This document shows, in pieces, positions 1-5,203 of a stretch of DNA of 9,113 bases (the first letter of the stretch is position 1; each line of letters begins with the position of its first letter). The stretch comes from Pseudomonadota bacterium. Lineage in GTDB: Bacteria > Pseudomonadota > Alphaproteobacteria > Acetobacterales > Acetobacteraceae. The stretch spans positions 1 through 9,113 of the forward strand of contig JAKAQU010000101.1 in assembly GCA_021819535.1 (NCBI GenBank), in the 5' to 3' direction. Made by a program: the position numbers and the translations under genes. The notes below the pieces were generated by a model. That model did no database searches. It saw only the letters and a program-made list of their open reading frames with translations, and had not been told where the DNA came from.

Positions 1-1
1 T

Positions 2-673
2 CATCGCGCGATACATGTCCATCTCGGCGAACAGGCCTTGGTCTATTTCCAGGCGGAAAACCTCTCGGACACCGATATCGTCGGCCATGCCACGTTCAAC
101 GTGACGCCGGACAAGGCTGGCATCTATTTCAAGAAGATCCAATGCTTCTGCTTCACCGAGGAACGGCTTGAAGCACATAAGAAAATCGATATGCCGGTGA
201 CGTTCTTCGTCGATCCGCGCCTCGCCGAGGACCGTGGCACGGCGGATGTCGATCAGATCACGCTCTCTTATACGTTTTTCCGCTCGGCCCGCCCGGATGG
301 TGCCGAGGATCTGGCGCGGTTCGGCAATGTCGCGAGTGCTGCCGCCGGCAAGACGCTGTTCGAGAGCCAGTGCGCCGGCTGCCACGGGATCGACACCGCC
401 AAAGCCGGCCCGCCGCTCGGCGGCGTTTTCGGCCGGGCCGCCGGGAGTGCCTCGGGCTACCCGTATTCGCTGGCGCTCGCGCAATCGGGGCTGGTGTGGT
501 CGGAGACGACGCTCGACCGATGGCTCGCCGGGCCGCAGACGCTGGTTCCTGGCGCTTTGATGCCGATGGCGGTTTCCGACGAATCGGCGCGGCGCGATCT
601 CATCGCCTATTTGAAATCGCTTTCCGCGGCGCGTCAGAGCGGCGCCGGCGCGGCAAAGCCCGCGCCAGGGTGA
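2..673 (+). CDS. ctaG: Cox11/CtaG copper chaperone fused to a C-terminal cytochrome c domain (5' partial)
   Basis: The reading frame is open from the window edge, so the N-terminus, which in this family carries the membrane anchor, is missing. The first half (to about 325) matches Cox11/CtaG, the periplasmic chaperone that delivers copper to the CuB site of cytochrome c oxidase subunit I. It shows the copper-binding CFCF motif (Cys codons at 143 and 149), followed by FTEE, MPVTFFVDP and ITLSYTFF. Ordinary Cox11 proteins end about here. This one continues through a short linker into a class I cytochrome c domain (about 338-650), with a CAGCH haem-binding motif (371-385), a GPPLGG loop, a WLAGP segment and a candidate axial Met in ALMPM (560 or 566). 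The cytochrome c half resembles mitochondrial-type or c2-type cytochromes. There is no stop or start between the halves, so the fusion is direct. Both domains would face the periplasm. Family calls are firm; the joint role is inference. Confidence 0.93.
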   Translation, partial: HRAIHVHLGEQALVYFQAENLSDTDIVGHATFNVTPDKAGIYFKKIQCFCFTEERLEAHKKIDMPVTFFVDPRLAEDRGTADVDQITLSYTFFRSARPDGAEDLARFGNVASAAAGKTLFESQCAGCHGIDTAKAGPPLGGVFGRAAGSASGYPYSLALAQSGLVWSETTLDRWLAGPQTLVPGALMPMAVSDESARRDLIAYLKSLSAARQSGAGAAKPAPG

Positions 674-834
674 GGCCGCAGGGGCGCAGGTTCCGGGGCT
701 TTGCGACCCACGAAAACCGTATAATTTATATTATGGAAAGAAAAATCCGCCCAAAGATCCGGACAGGCTTGACCGGACGACCGCGACGGTGAATGGATTT
801 GCGCCCCGAAGACGCTGCCTCAGGAGCGCGCCTC
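674..834 (+). promoter_or_regulatory. Intergenic region with AT-rich promoter-like patch upstream of nrdB
   Basis: This 161-base gap precedes the preferred nrdB start. Within GC-rich surroundings, 720-734 is an isolated A/T stretch. It contains TATAAT (720-725) and a short inverted repeat, ATAAT-TTAT-ATTAT (721-734). That fits a -10 element or a regulator site for nrdB. The best -35-like hexamer, TTGCGA at 701-706, is only 13 bases upstream of TATAAT and 20 bases from the alternative TATATT (727-732), so no pair has ideal spacing. NrdR repressor boxes are palindromic A/T-rich 16-mers, usually in pairs; only a loose resemblance is seen here. Promoter function is inferred from composition and position. 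Confidence 0.35.
822..826 (+). promoter_or_regulatory. Ribosome binding site deciding the nrdB start
   Basis: AGGAG lies 8 bases before the ATG at 835. The in-frame ATG at 793 has only GACGGTGA before it, a weaker match to the 16S rRNA tail. The 14 extra residues it would add (rich in Asp, Glu, Ala, Arg) are not part of the recognisable NrdB fold. This site favours translation from 835. Confidence 0.7.
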
Positions 835-1848
835 ATGACCGATCCAACCCCAGTGATCGACCAACCCGCGGAGACGCCGGCCCGGTTCGATCTTTTGACC
901 GAAAACCCGGTCTATAAGCCGTTCCGCTACCCTTGGGCCTATGACGCCTGGCTCACCCAGCAGCGCATCCATTGGCTACCGGAGGAAGTGCCGCTCGCCG
1001 ATGACGTCAAGGACTGGCATCGGAACCTGACCGCGACCGAGCGGAATTTGCTGACGCAGATCTTCCGCTTTTTCACGCAGGCGGATGTCGAAGTTAATAA
1101 TTGCTACATGAAGCATTATGCCCATGTTTTTAAGCCTACAGAAGTGCTTATGATGCTGGCCTCATTCTCCAACACCGAAACCATTCATATCGCCGCCTAT
1201 AGCCATCTTCTCGATACGATCGGCATGCCGGAAATAGAATATCAAGCCTTTCTGAAATACAAGGAAATGAAAGATAAATTCGATTATATGCAGGAATTCA
1301 GCGTCACCGACAAATATCAGATCGCGCGCACCATGGCCGCCTTCGGCGCCTTTACCGAAGGGTTGCAGCTTTTCGCCTCTTTTGCAATTTTACTCAATTT
1401 TCCGCGCTTCGGCAAAATGAAGGGCATGGGCCAGATCATTTCGTGGTCGGTGCGCGACGAGACCCTGCATTGCCTGTCCATCATTCGCTTGTTCCGTAAT
1501 TTCATCGCCGAAAACCCGGAACTTTGGACCCCGGCGCTGAAGACCGATCTCCTCGGGGTGTGCGCCACCATCGTCGCGCATGAGGACGCTTTCATCGATC
1601 TCGCTTTCGCCGGCGGGCCGGTCGAGGGGCTCGATGCGGCGGCGGTGAAGCGCTATATCCGTTACATCGCCGATCGCAGGCTTACGCAGCTCGGGCTCGA
1701 TCCGCTCTACGCCGAGGGCAAAAACCCCCTGCCCTGGCTGGATGAAATGTTGAACGCGGTCGAACACGCCAATTTCTTCGAAAACCGTGCAACCGAATAT
1801 AGCCGCGCCGCAACCACCGGAAGCTGGGAGGAGGCGTTCGCCGGCTGA
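835..1848 (+). CDS. nrdB: Class I ribonucleoside-diphosphate reductase, beta (R2) subunit
   Basis: NrdB carries the di-iron/tyrosyl-radical cofactor that drives reduction of ribonucleoside diphosphates to deoxyribonucleotides, together with the NrdA catalytic subunit, in the cytoplasm. From the start at 835 the protein has 337 residues. The metal ligands and radical residue can be placed by eye: Asp84 (QADVE), Glu115 and His118 (ETIH), Tyr122 four residues after that His, Glu175 (FTEGLQLF), and Glu209 and His212 (RDETLH). These match the E. coli NrdB D84/E115/H118/Y122/E204/E238/H241 set, so an active canonical R2 is expected rather than a Tyr-less type (Ic) or an R2-like oxidase. The conserved C-terminal tail has EYSRAATTGSWEEAF. 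No nrdA lies nearby. The gene sits between two copper-chaperone genes. Its core is much less GC-rich than the flanks (about 42% GC by hand over 1081-1320), which may reflect codon bias in a highly expressed gene or a different origin. Confidence 0.96.
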   Translation: MTDPTPVIDQPAETPARFDLLTENPVYKPFRYPWAYDAWLTQQRIHWLPEEVPLADDVKDWHRNLTATERNLLTQIFRFFTQADVEVNNCYMKHYAHVFKPTEVLMMLASFSNTETIHIAAYSHLLDTIGMPEIEYQAFLKYKEMKDKFDYMQEFSVTDKYQIARTMAAFGAFTEGLQLFASFAILLNFPRFGKMKGMGQIISWSVRDETLHCLSIIRLFRNFIAENPELWTPALKTDLLGVCATIVAHEDAFIDLAFAGGPVEGLDAAAVKRYIRYIADRRLTQLGLDPLYAEGKNPLPWLDEMLNAVEHANFFENRATEYSRAATTGSWEEAFAG

Positions 1849-1923
1849 GCCCCTGCCCTCGCCCTGGTTGCGGTCTGCCTTGCGGCGGCATTTCCTCTCG
1901 GGATCACTTCCAGGAAGGATGGC

Positions 1924-2538
1924 ATGAAATTCCCGCTTCGTCTTGCGCTCTCCGGCGTTCTGATCCTGCTGGTGCTGGCCGGGGGGGTGCTCTGGCTGAC
2001 CCGGCCCGCCCCCCCCACCGTTGCGGGGATCGCGCTTCCCGCCGGCACTGAGATCGGCGGCAAATTCGCCCTTGTCGATGATCAGAATAGACCGGTCAGC
2101 GATGAAACCTATCGCGGCCGGTGGCTTTTAATCTATTTCGGCTATACGTTTTGTCCCGATGTTTGCCCGACGACCTTGCAAACCATCGCCAACACCCTTG
2201 ATAAAATGGGTAAGATAGGCGCCGGGGTGGTGCCGCTTTTCGTCACCATCGATCCGGCGCGCGACACGCCTTCCGTGATGGCGCGCTATGTCCACCAGTT
2301 CGATAGCCGCATCATCGGCCTCACCGGCACCGCGCAGCAGATCGCTGCGACCGCCAAAGCCTATCGGGTCTACTACCAACAGGAAACGCCCAAAGACGGA
2401 ACGCCTTACACGATGGACCATTCCTCCTTCATCTATTTGATGGACCCCGAGGGCCATCTCGCCGCTCTGTTCGGTTCGCAAATCACCGCGGACGAACTCG
2501 CCGCCGCGATCGAACAAAAATTGGGGCAAGACAAGTGA
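1924..2538 (+). CDS. Sco1/SenC family copper chaperone (thioredoxin fold)
   Basis: Sco proteins bind copper and, as thiol-disulfide reductases, help build the CuA centre of cytochrome c oxidase subunit II in the periplasm. The product has 204 residues, the usual size. Residues 5-25 form one hydrophobic segment after a short basic start, consistent with an uncleaved signal anchor. A thioredoxin-like domain follows: FGYTFCPDVCP carries the copper-binding CxxxC pair (Cys77, Cys81), and His166 (MDHSSF) is the third ligand. FVTIDPARDTP (residues 106-116) is also typical of the family. The ATG at 1924 is preceded by AGGAAGGA (1912-1919) at good spacing. A 75-base gap separates it from nrdB, with no clear terminator seen. 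Together with the upstream Cox11 fusion it gives the neighbourhood chaperones for both CuA and CuB. Gene names vary (sco1, senC), so no symbol is assigned. Confidence 0.95.
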   Translation: MKFPLRLALSGVLILLVLAGGVLWLTRPAPPTVAGIALPAGTEIGGKFALVDDQNRPVSDETYRGRWLLIYFGYTFCPDVCPTTLQTIANTLDKMGKIGAGVVPLFVTIDPARDTPSVMARYVHQFDSRIIGLTGTAQQIAATAKAYRVYYQQETPKDGTPYTMDHSSFIYLMDPEGHLAALFGSQITADELAAAIEQKLGQDK

Positions 2539-2580
2539 CTCCAGACGTGTTTTTATCCTGTCGACTCGGATCGTGGAAAT

Positions 2581-2895
2581 GTGTCAGGCATAAACAAAAC
2601 AGGCGAACTCATTGTGATCGATAGCAAGAACAACAGTAACAAACCCGATGGCAAACCCGAAGCCGACCTGCCGCGCTACAGCCGCAGGTTGTCAGACAAA
2701 ATTCTGATTGCGTTTCACCACGCCTGCGATCAAGGGGATTACGAGATCGCGGAAAAGCTTCTCCATGTTCTGGAGCATATGCTGACACGCCGCCCCTCGC
2801 CCTCGGAGGGCAATCGCCGCCGCACGATCGAAAGCCTGGTCGCGGCGCATGAACGGCTGTGGATGCTCCGTCACCCCGAGCACCGCCCGGAATAG
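2581..2895 (+). CDS. Small uncharacterised protein, likely helical
   Basis: I do not recognise a named function. From the GTG at 2581 the product has 104 residues. The first 35 or so are polar and probably disordered (Lys, Asn, Asp, Pro, Gly-rich). Residues 37-68 look like an amphipathic helical hairpin: AFHHACDQGDYEIAEKLL followed by HVLEHML, with a GDYE-A-LL pattern resembling a TPR-like helix pair. A second helical stretch (about 82-98, SLVAAHERLWMLRHPE) ends the protein. I recall similar small proteins in alphaproteobacteria, but could not check. There is no signal peptide, membrane segment or Cys. The start is uncertain: no strong ribosome binding site precedes 2581, and an in-frame GTG at 2614 would give a 93-residue protein. 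It lies 42 bases after the Sco gene, so it could be co-transcribed with it. Codon use looks coding-like and the helical segment is well patterned, so I regard it as a real gene. Confidence 0.72.
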   Translation: MSGINKTGELIVIDSKNNSNKPDGKPEADLPRYSRRLSDKILIAFHHACDQGDYEIAEKLLHVLEHMLTRRPSPSEGNRRRTIESLVAAHERLWMLRHPEHRPE

Positions 2896-2898
2896 GAG

Positions 2899-2940
2899 GC
2901 GCCGGTCGACCACGCCCGGGCAACCCTTGCCAGCCGGCGC
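2899..2940. repeat. GC-rich inverted repeat with nested hairpin before hisF
   Basis: GCGCCGG (2899-2905) is the exact reverse complement of CCGGCGC (2934-2940). Between them sits a second hairpin, GGCAA-CCC-TTGCC (2919-2931). The element begins 3 bases after the stop of the small upstream gene. There is no T-run after the outer stem, so it is not a textbook intrinsic terminator. It could slow transcription or protect the 3' end of the upstream message. In sequence this GC-rich, such repeats also arise by chance. Confidence 0.35.
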
Positions 2941-2960
2941 GGGAGGCCCGAGAAGATATC

Positions 2961-2996
2961 ATGATGCGCTATGATCGGGCGATTCGGGCGTGCTGA
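2961..2996 (+). other. Possible 11-codon minicistron overlapping the hisF start
   Basis: ATG at 2961 opens a reading frame encoding MMRYDRAIRAC and stops with TGA at 2994-2996, just inside hisF, whose GTG start is at 2990. GAGAAG (2950-2955) stands 5 bases before the ATG, a better ribosome binding site than anything in front of the hisF GTG. Translation of the short frame could deliver ribosomes to hisF by coupling. The peptide has no His codons, so it is not a classic his attenuation leader. It may also be chance. Confidence 0.25.
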
Positions 2997-3760
2997 CCCT
3001 GCGGGTGATCCCTTGCCTCGACGTCAAGGACGGTCGGGTCGTCAAAGGCGTCAATTTCGTCTCGCTGCGTGATGCTGGCGATCCGGTGGAACAGGCGGCG
3101 GTCTATGATGCCGCCGGCGCCGACGAGCTGACCTTCCTCGATATCACCGCGAGCCACGAGAATCGCGACACCCTGCTCGATGTCGTCGCCCGCACCGCGG
3201 CCCGCGTGTTCCTGCCGCTGACCGTCGGCGGCGGCGTGCGCAGCGTCGAGGACATGCGCCGGCTTTTGCTCGCCGGCGCCGATAAATGCAGCATCAATTC
3301 CGCCGCCGTCGCGCGCCCGGAACTGGTGGCGGAGGCAGCGCGAAAATTCGGCAGCCAATGCGTCGTCGTCGCGGTGGACGCGAAACAAACCGCGCCCGAG
3401 CGCTGGGAGGTGTTCACCCATGGCGGGCGGCGCGCAACCGGGATCGATGCGGTGGGCTGGTGCGAGCACATGGCCGCCCTCGGCGCGGGTGAAATCCTCC
3501 TCACCAGCATGGATCGGGACGGCACCGGAAAAGGCTTCGACATCCCGCTTCTGCGCCGGGTTTGCGCGGCTGTTCGGGTGCCGGTGGTGGCCTCGGGCGG
3601 CGTCGGCACGCTGGCCCATTTCGTCGCCGGTGCCGAGGCCGGGGCAACCGGTCTTCTGGCCGCGAGCGTATTTCACTTCGGCACATTCCGCATCGAAGAG
3701 GTGAAGGACGCGCTCAAGCGCGCCGGATTCCCGGTGCGAAAACCCCGCGTACTCGCCTGA
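2990..3760 (+). CDS. hisF: Imidazole glycerol phosphate synthase, cyclase subunit HisF
   Basis: HisF uses ammonia supplied by the glutaminase HisH to convert PRFAR into imidazole glycerol phosphate and AICAR. This is the step linking histidine and purine synthesis in the cytoplasm. The product has 256 residues, the family's standard length, and reads as a full (beta/alpha)8 barrel. Both catalytic aspartates are at their usual numbers: Asp11 (CLDVKDGRVVKG) and Asp130 (VVAVDAK). The phosphate-binding loops are visible as VGGGVRS (residues 79-85) and SGGVG (202-206), with TSMDRDGTGKG at 172-182. The GTG at 2990 gives the canonical N-terminus (MLTLRVIPCLD), but only weak Shine-Dalgarno sequence precedes it. 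HisF is usually preceded by hisA and hisH; neither is present here. hisE follows 12 bases later. Confidence 0.97.
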   Translation: MLTLRVIPCLDVKDGRVVKGVNFVSLRDAGDPVEQAAVYDAAGADELTFLDITASHENRDTLLDVVARTAARVFLPLTVGGGVRSVEDMRRLLLAGADKCSINSAAVARPELVAEAARKFGSQCVVVAVDAKQTAPERWEVFTHGGRRATGIDAVGWCEHMAALGAGEILLTSMDRDGTGKGFDIPLLRRVCAAVRVPVVASGGVGTLAHFVAGAEAGATGLLAASVFHFGTFRIEEVKDALKRAGFPVRKPRVLA

Positions 3761-3772
3761 GGAAGCCGATCG

Positions 3773-4273
3773 ATGGCCAAGCCGATCAAGAAAAAGAGCA
3801 CTAAACCCTCGAAGACCAAGGTCGCCAAGGCGCCGGCGAAAAAACGCGGGCGCCGCGTCGGCACGGCTGCGCTCACGCCGCCGCCGCCGCTTGCCCTTGG
3901 TCTCAGCGCGACCGTGCTCGACCGGCTTTATGCCGTGGTGGCAAGCCGGCGCGATGCCGATCCCGCGGTCAGCCATTCGGCTCGCCTGCTTTCGCGCGGG
4001 CTCGCCAAGGTCGCACAGAAATTCGGCGAAGAAGCGGTCGAATGCCTGATCGAGGCAGTGGGCGGCAATCGTGACGCGTTGATCTCTGAAAGTGCCGATG
4101 TGCTTTATCATCTCCTCGTGCTCTGGGTCGCGAGCGGCGTGCATCCCGAGCAGGTCTGGGCGGAATTGCAGCGTCGCGAGGGTATCAGCGGGATCGCCGA
4201 GAAGGCCGCGCGGGGCGGCTCGGCGCGCAGCCTGCCGCTTGCTTTCGGCTTGCAGACGACGAAAATCCCCTGA
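3773..4273 (+). CDS. hisE: Phosphoribosyl-ATP pyrophosphatase HisE with basic N-terminal extension
   Basis: HisE hydrolyses phosphoribosyl-ATP to phosphoribosyl-AMP and pyrophosphate, the second step of histidine synthesis. The catalytic core (about residues 44-145) has the all-alpha MazG-like signature: QKFGEEAVE (residues 82-90, with metal-binding Glu86, Glu87 and Glu90) and SESADVLYH (105-113, with Glu106 and Asp109). Typical HisE proteins are about 105-110 residues; this one has 166. The extra 40 or so N-terminal residues hold 10 Lys and 3 Arg in the first 28 positions with no acidic residue, then a Pro-rich TPPPP linker. The start is well supported: GGAAG (3761-3765), directly after the hisF stop, stands 7 bases before the ATG, and no ATG near the core has a comparable site. 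The tail is histone-H1-like in composition; nucleic acid binding is only a guess. The stop codon lies in the first unit of the 16-bp repeat array that follows. Confidence 0.93.
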   Translation: MAKPIKKKSTKPSKTKVAKAPAKKRGRRVGTAALTPPPPLALGLSATVLDRLYAVVASRRDADPAVSHSARLLSRGLAKVAQKFGEEAVECLIEAVGGNRDALISESADVLYHLLVLWVASGVHPEQVWAELQRREGISGIAEKAARGGSARSLPLAFGLQTTKIP

Positions 4274-4312
4274 TCGGGATATTCCCTGATCGGGATATTC
4301 CCTGACCGAGGG
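4271..4312. repeat. 16-bp tandem repeat array with internal dyads
   Basis: The unit TGATCGGGATATTCCC occurs twice, exactly and back to back (4271-4286, 4287-4302), and a diverged part-copy, TGACCGAGGG, continues to 4312. The bases just before (ATCCCC, 4265-4270) resemble the end of another unit. Each exact unit contains the dyad GGGA-TAT-TCCC (4276-4286, 4292-4302), and unit junctions form TCCC-TGATC-GGGA. The last part-copy can pair CCCT (4300-4303) with AGGG (4309-4312) before CAAATTTT. The array fills the hisE to HIT gap and includes the hisE stop. It could be an operator array, a weak terminator or a slippage product. Confidence 0.8.
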
Positions 4313-4352
4313 CAAATTTTCGGGGCAAGGTTTGCGGCAAAGGAGAAAGACG

Positions 4353-4745
4353 ATGCCGGTGAGCGGTCTTGGTGCCTATGACGACCAGAACATCTTCGCC
4401 CGTATCCTGCGCGGCGAAATCCCGTGCCGTAAGGTATTCGAGGATGAATTCGCGCTCGCGTTTCACGATATCGCGCCGCAGGCACCGATCCACGTCCTGG
4501 TGATCCCGAAGGGGCGCTTCGTCTCTTTTGCCGATTTTTCCGCCCATGCCGATGCGGCGGTGATCGCCGGTTTTTTCCGCGCCGTCGGCGCTGTGACCCG
4601 GCAATTGGGGCTGGAGGCGGAGGGCTATCGGTTGCTCGCCAATATGGGGCCGGCGAGCGGGCAGGAAGTGCCGCATTTTCATGTCCACGTCTTTGCCGGA
4701 AAGCCGCTCGGGCGAATGCTGGTGGCGCAGGACGCGGGACGATAG
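4353..4745 (+). CDS. HIT-family (histidine triad) nucleotide-binding protein, Hint type
   Basis: HIT/Hint proteins are small cytoplasmic nucleotide hydrolases acting on nucleoside phosphoramidates or acyl-adenylates. The product has 130 residues, close to normal. Family features in order are IFARILRGEIPCRKVFED (residues 14-31), ALAFHDIAPQAPIHVLVIPK (34-53), GYRLLANMGPASGQEVPH (91-108) and the catalytic triad in HFHVHVF (His108, His110, His112). The ATG at 4353 is chosen because AGGAG (4341-4345) lies 7 bases upstream, one of the best ribosome binding sites in the window; an upstream in-frame TTG at 4332 has no comparable site. A HIT gene next to hisE is, as I recall, a common alphaproteobacterial arrangement. 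Its physiological substrate cannot be told from sequence. Confidence 0.95.
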   Translation: MPVSGLGAYDDQNIFARILRGEIPCRKVFEDEFALAFHDIAPQAPIHVLVIPKGRFVSFADFSAHADAAVIAGFFRAVGAVTRQLGLEAEGYRLLANMGPASGQEVPHFHVHVFAGKPLGRMLVAQDAGR

Positions 4746-4768
4746 CGCGCGTTTGCGACAACACTCGC

Positions 4769-5203
4769 GTGCCACGCCTTCTCGACAATTTGGCGGCAAC
4801 GGCAGCGCTCGGCGCGGCGCTCGCGGGCTGGCTCGCCCCTGGCCGCGCGCTGTTGCTCGACGGGCCGCTTGGCGCCGGCAAGACGACGCTCGCCCGCGCC
4901 GTGCTGCGCACGATGAGCAATGATCCAGCGCTCGACGTGCCAAGCCCGAGCTATACCCTCGTCCAGAGTTACGAGACGGCGCGCGGGCCGGTGCATCATC
5001 TCGATCTCTGGCGCATCGCAGGCCCGGCCGGGCTGATCGAACTTGGTTTCGAGGAGTGGCTCGCCGATATGCTGATCATCGAATGGCCGGACCGCCTCGG
5101 CCCGCTCACGCCGCCATGCGCGCTCACGATCACGCTTCTGTCAACTGGGCCGAAGAGCCGTCTCGCCACCATCACCGCGCCTGCCGAGGCGCCTTTCGCA
5201 TGA
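4769..5203 (+). CDS. tsaE: tRNA threonylcarbamoyladenosine biosynthesis ATPase TsaE
   Basis: TsaE is the small P-loop ATPase that works with TsaB and TsaD to install N6-threonylcarbamoyl on A37 of ANN-decoding tRNAs. The product has 144 residues. The Walker A motif is GPLGAGKTT (residues 32-40, with Lys38 and Thr39). Further family motifs are SPSYTLVQSYE (59-69), HHLDLWR (76-82), ELGFEEWL (91-98) and IIEWPDRL (103-110). The GTG at 4769 gives an N-terminus that begins just before the conserved LAATAALGAALA helix. There is no strong ribosome binding site before it, and no ATG is available in frame upstream, so the exact start is less certain than the call. The stop overlaps the next gene's start as ATGA. 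It heads a four-gene coupled run. Confidence 0.96.
   Translation: MPRLLDNLAATAALGAALAGWLAPGRALLLDGPLGAGKTTLARAVLRTMSNDPALDVPSPSYTLVQSYETARGPVHHLDLWRIAGPAGLIELGFEEWLADMLIIEWPDRLGPLTPPCALTITLLSTGPKSRLATITAPAEAPFA

Noticed and set aside
674..792. Continuation of an overlapping + strand frame (370-792) as a separate gene
   Set aside because: Its first part is the wrong frame of the cytochrome c domain and the rest is intergenic with no recognisable protein features.
793..834. Upstream ATG at 793 as the nrdB start
   Set aside because: The ATG at 835 has AGGAG at 8-base spacing. The extra 14 residues do not belong to the NrdB fold.
835..1848. R2-like ligand-binding oxidase or Tyr-less class Ic beta subunit instead of NrdB
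   Set aside because: Tyr122 follows the ETIH ligands in the canonical place and the full metal-ligand set is present.
1849..1923. Possible terminator or promoter between nrdB and sco
   Set aside because: No stem with a T-run and no convincing promoter hexamers could be found.
2969..4315. A 448-codon open frame on the - strand opposite hisF and hisE
   Set aside because: It lies wholly antisense to two firmly identified genes. Its product is Arg/Ala/Gly/His-rich without a recognisable domain, as expected from GC-rich codon bias read backwards.
4332..4352. TTG at 4332 as the start of the HIT protein
   Set aside because: The AGGAG ribosome binding site at 4341-4345 lies inside that extension and points to the ATG at 4353.
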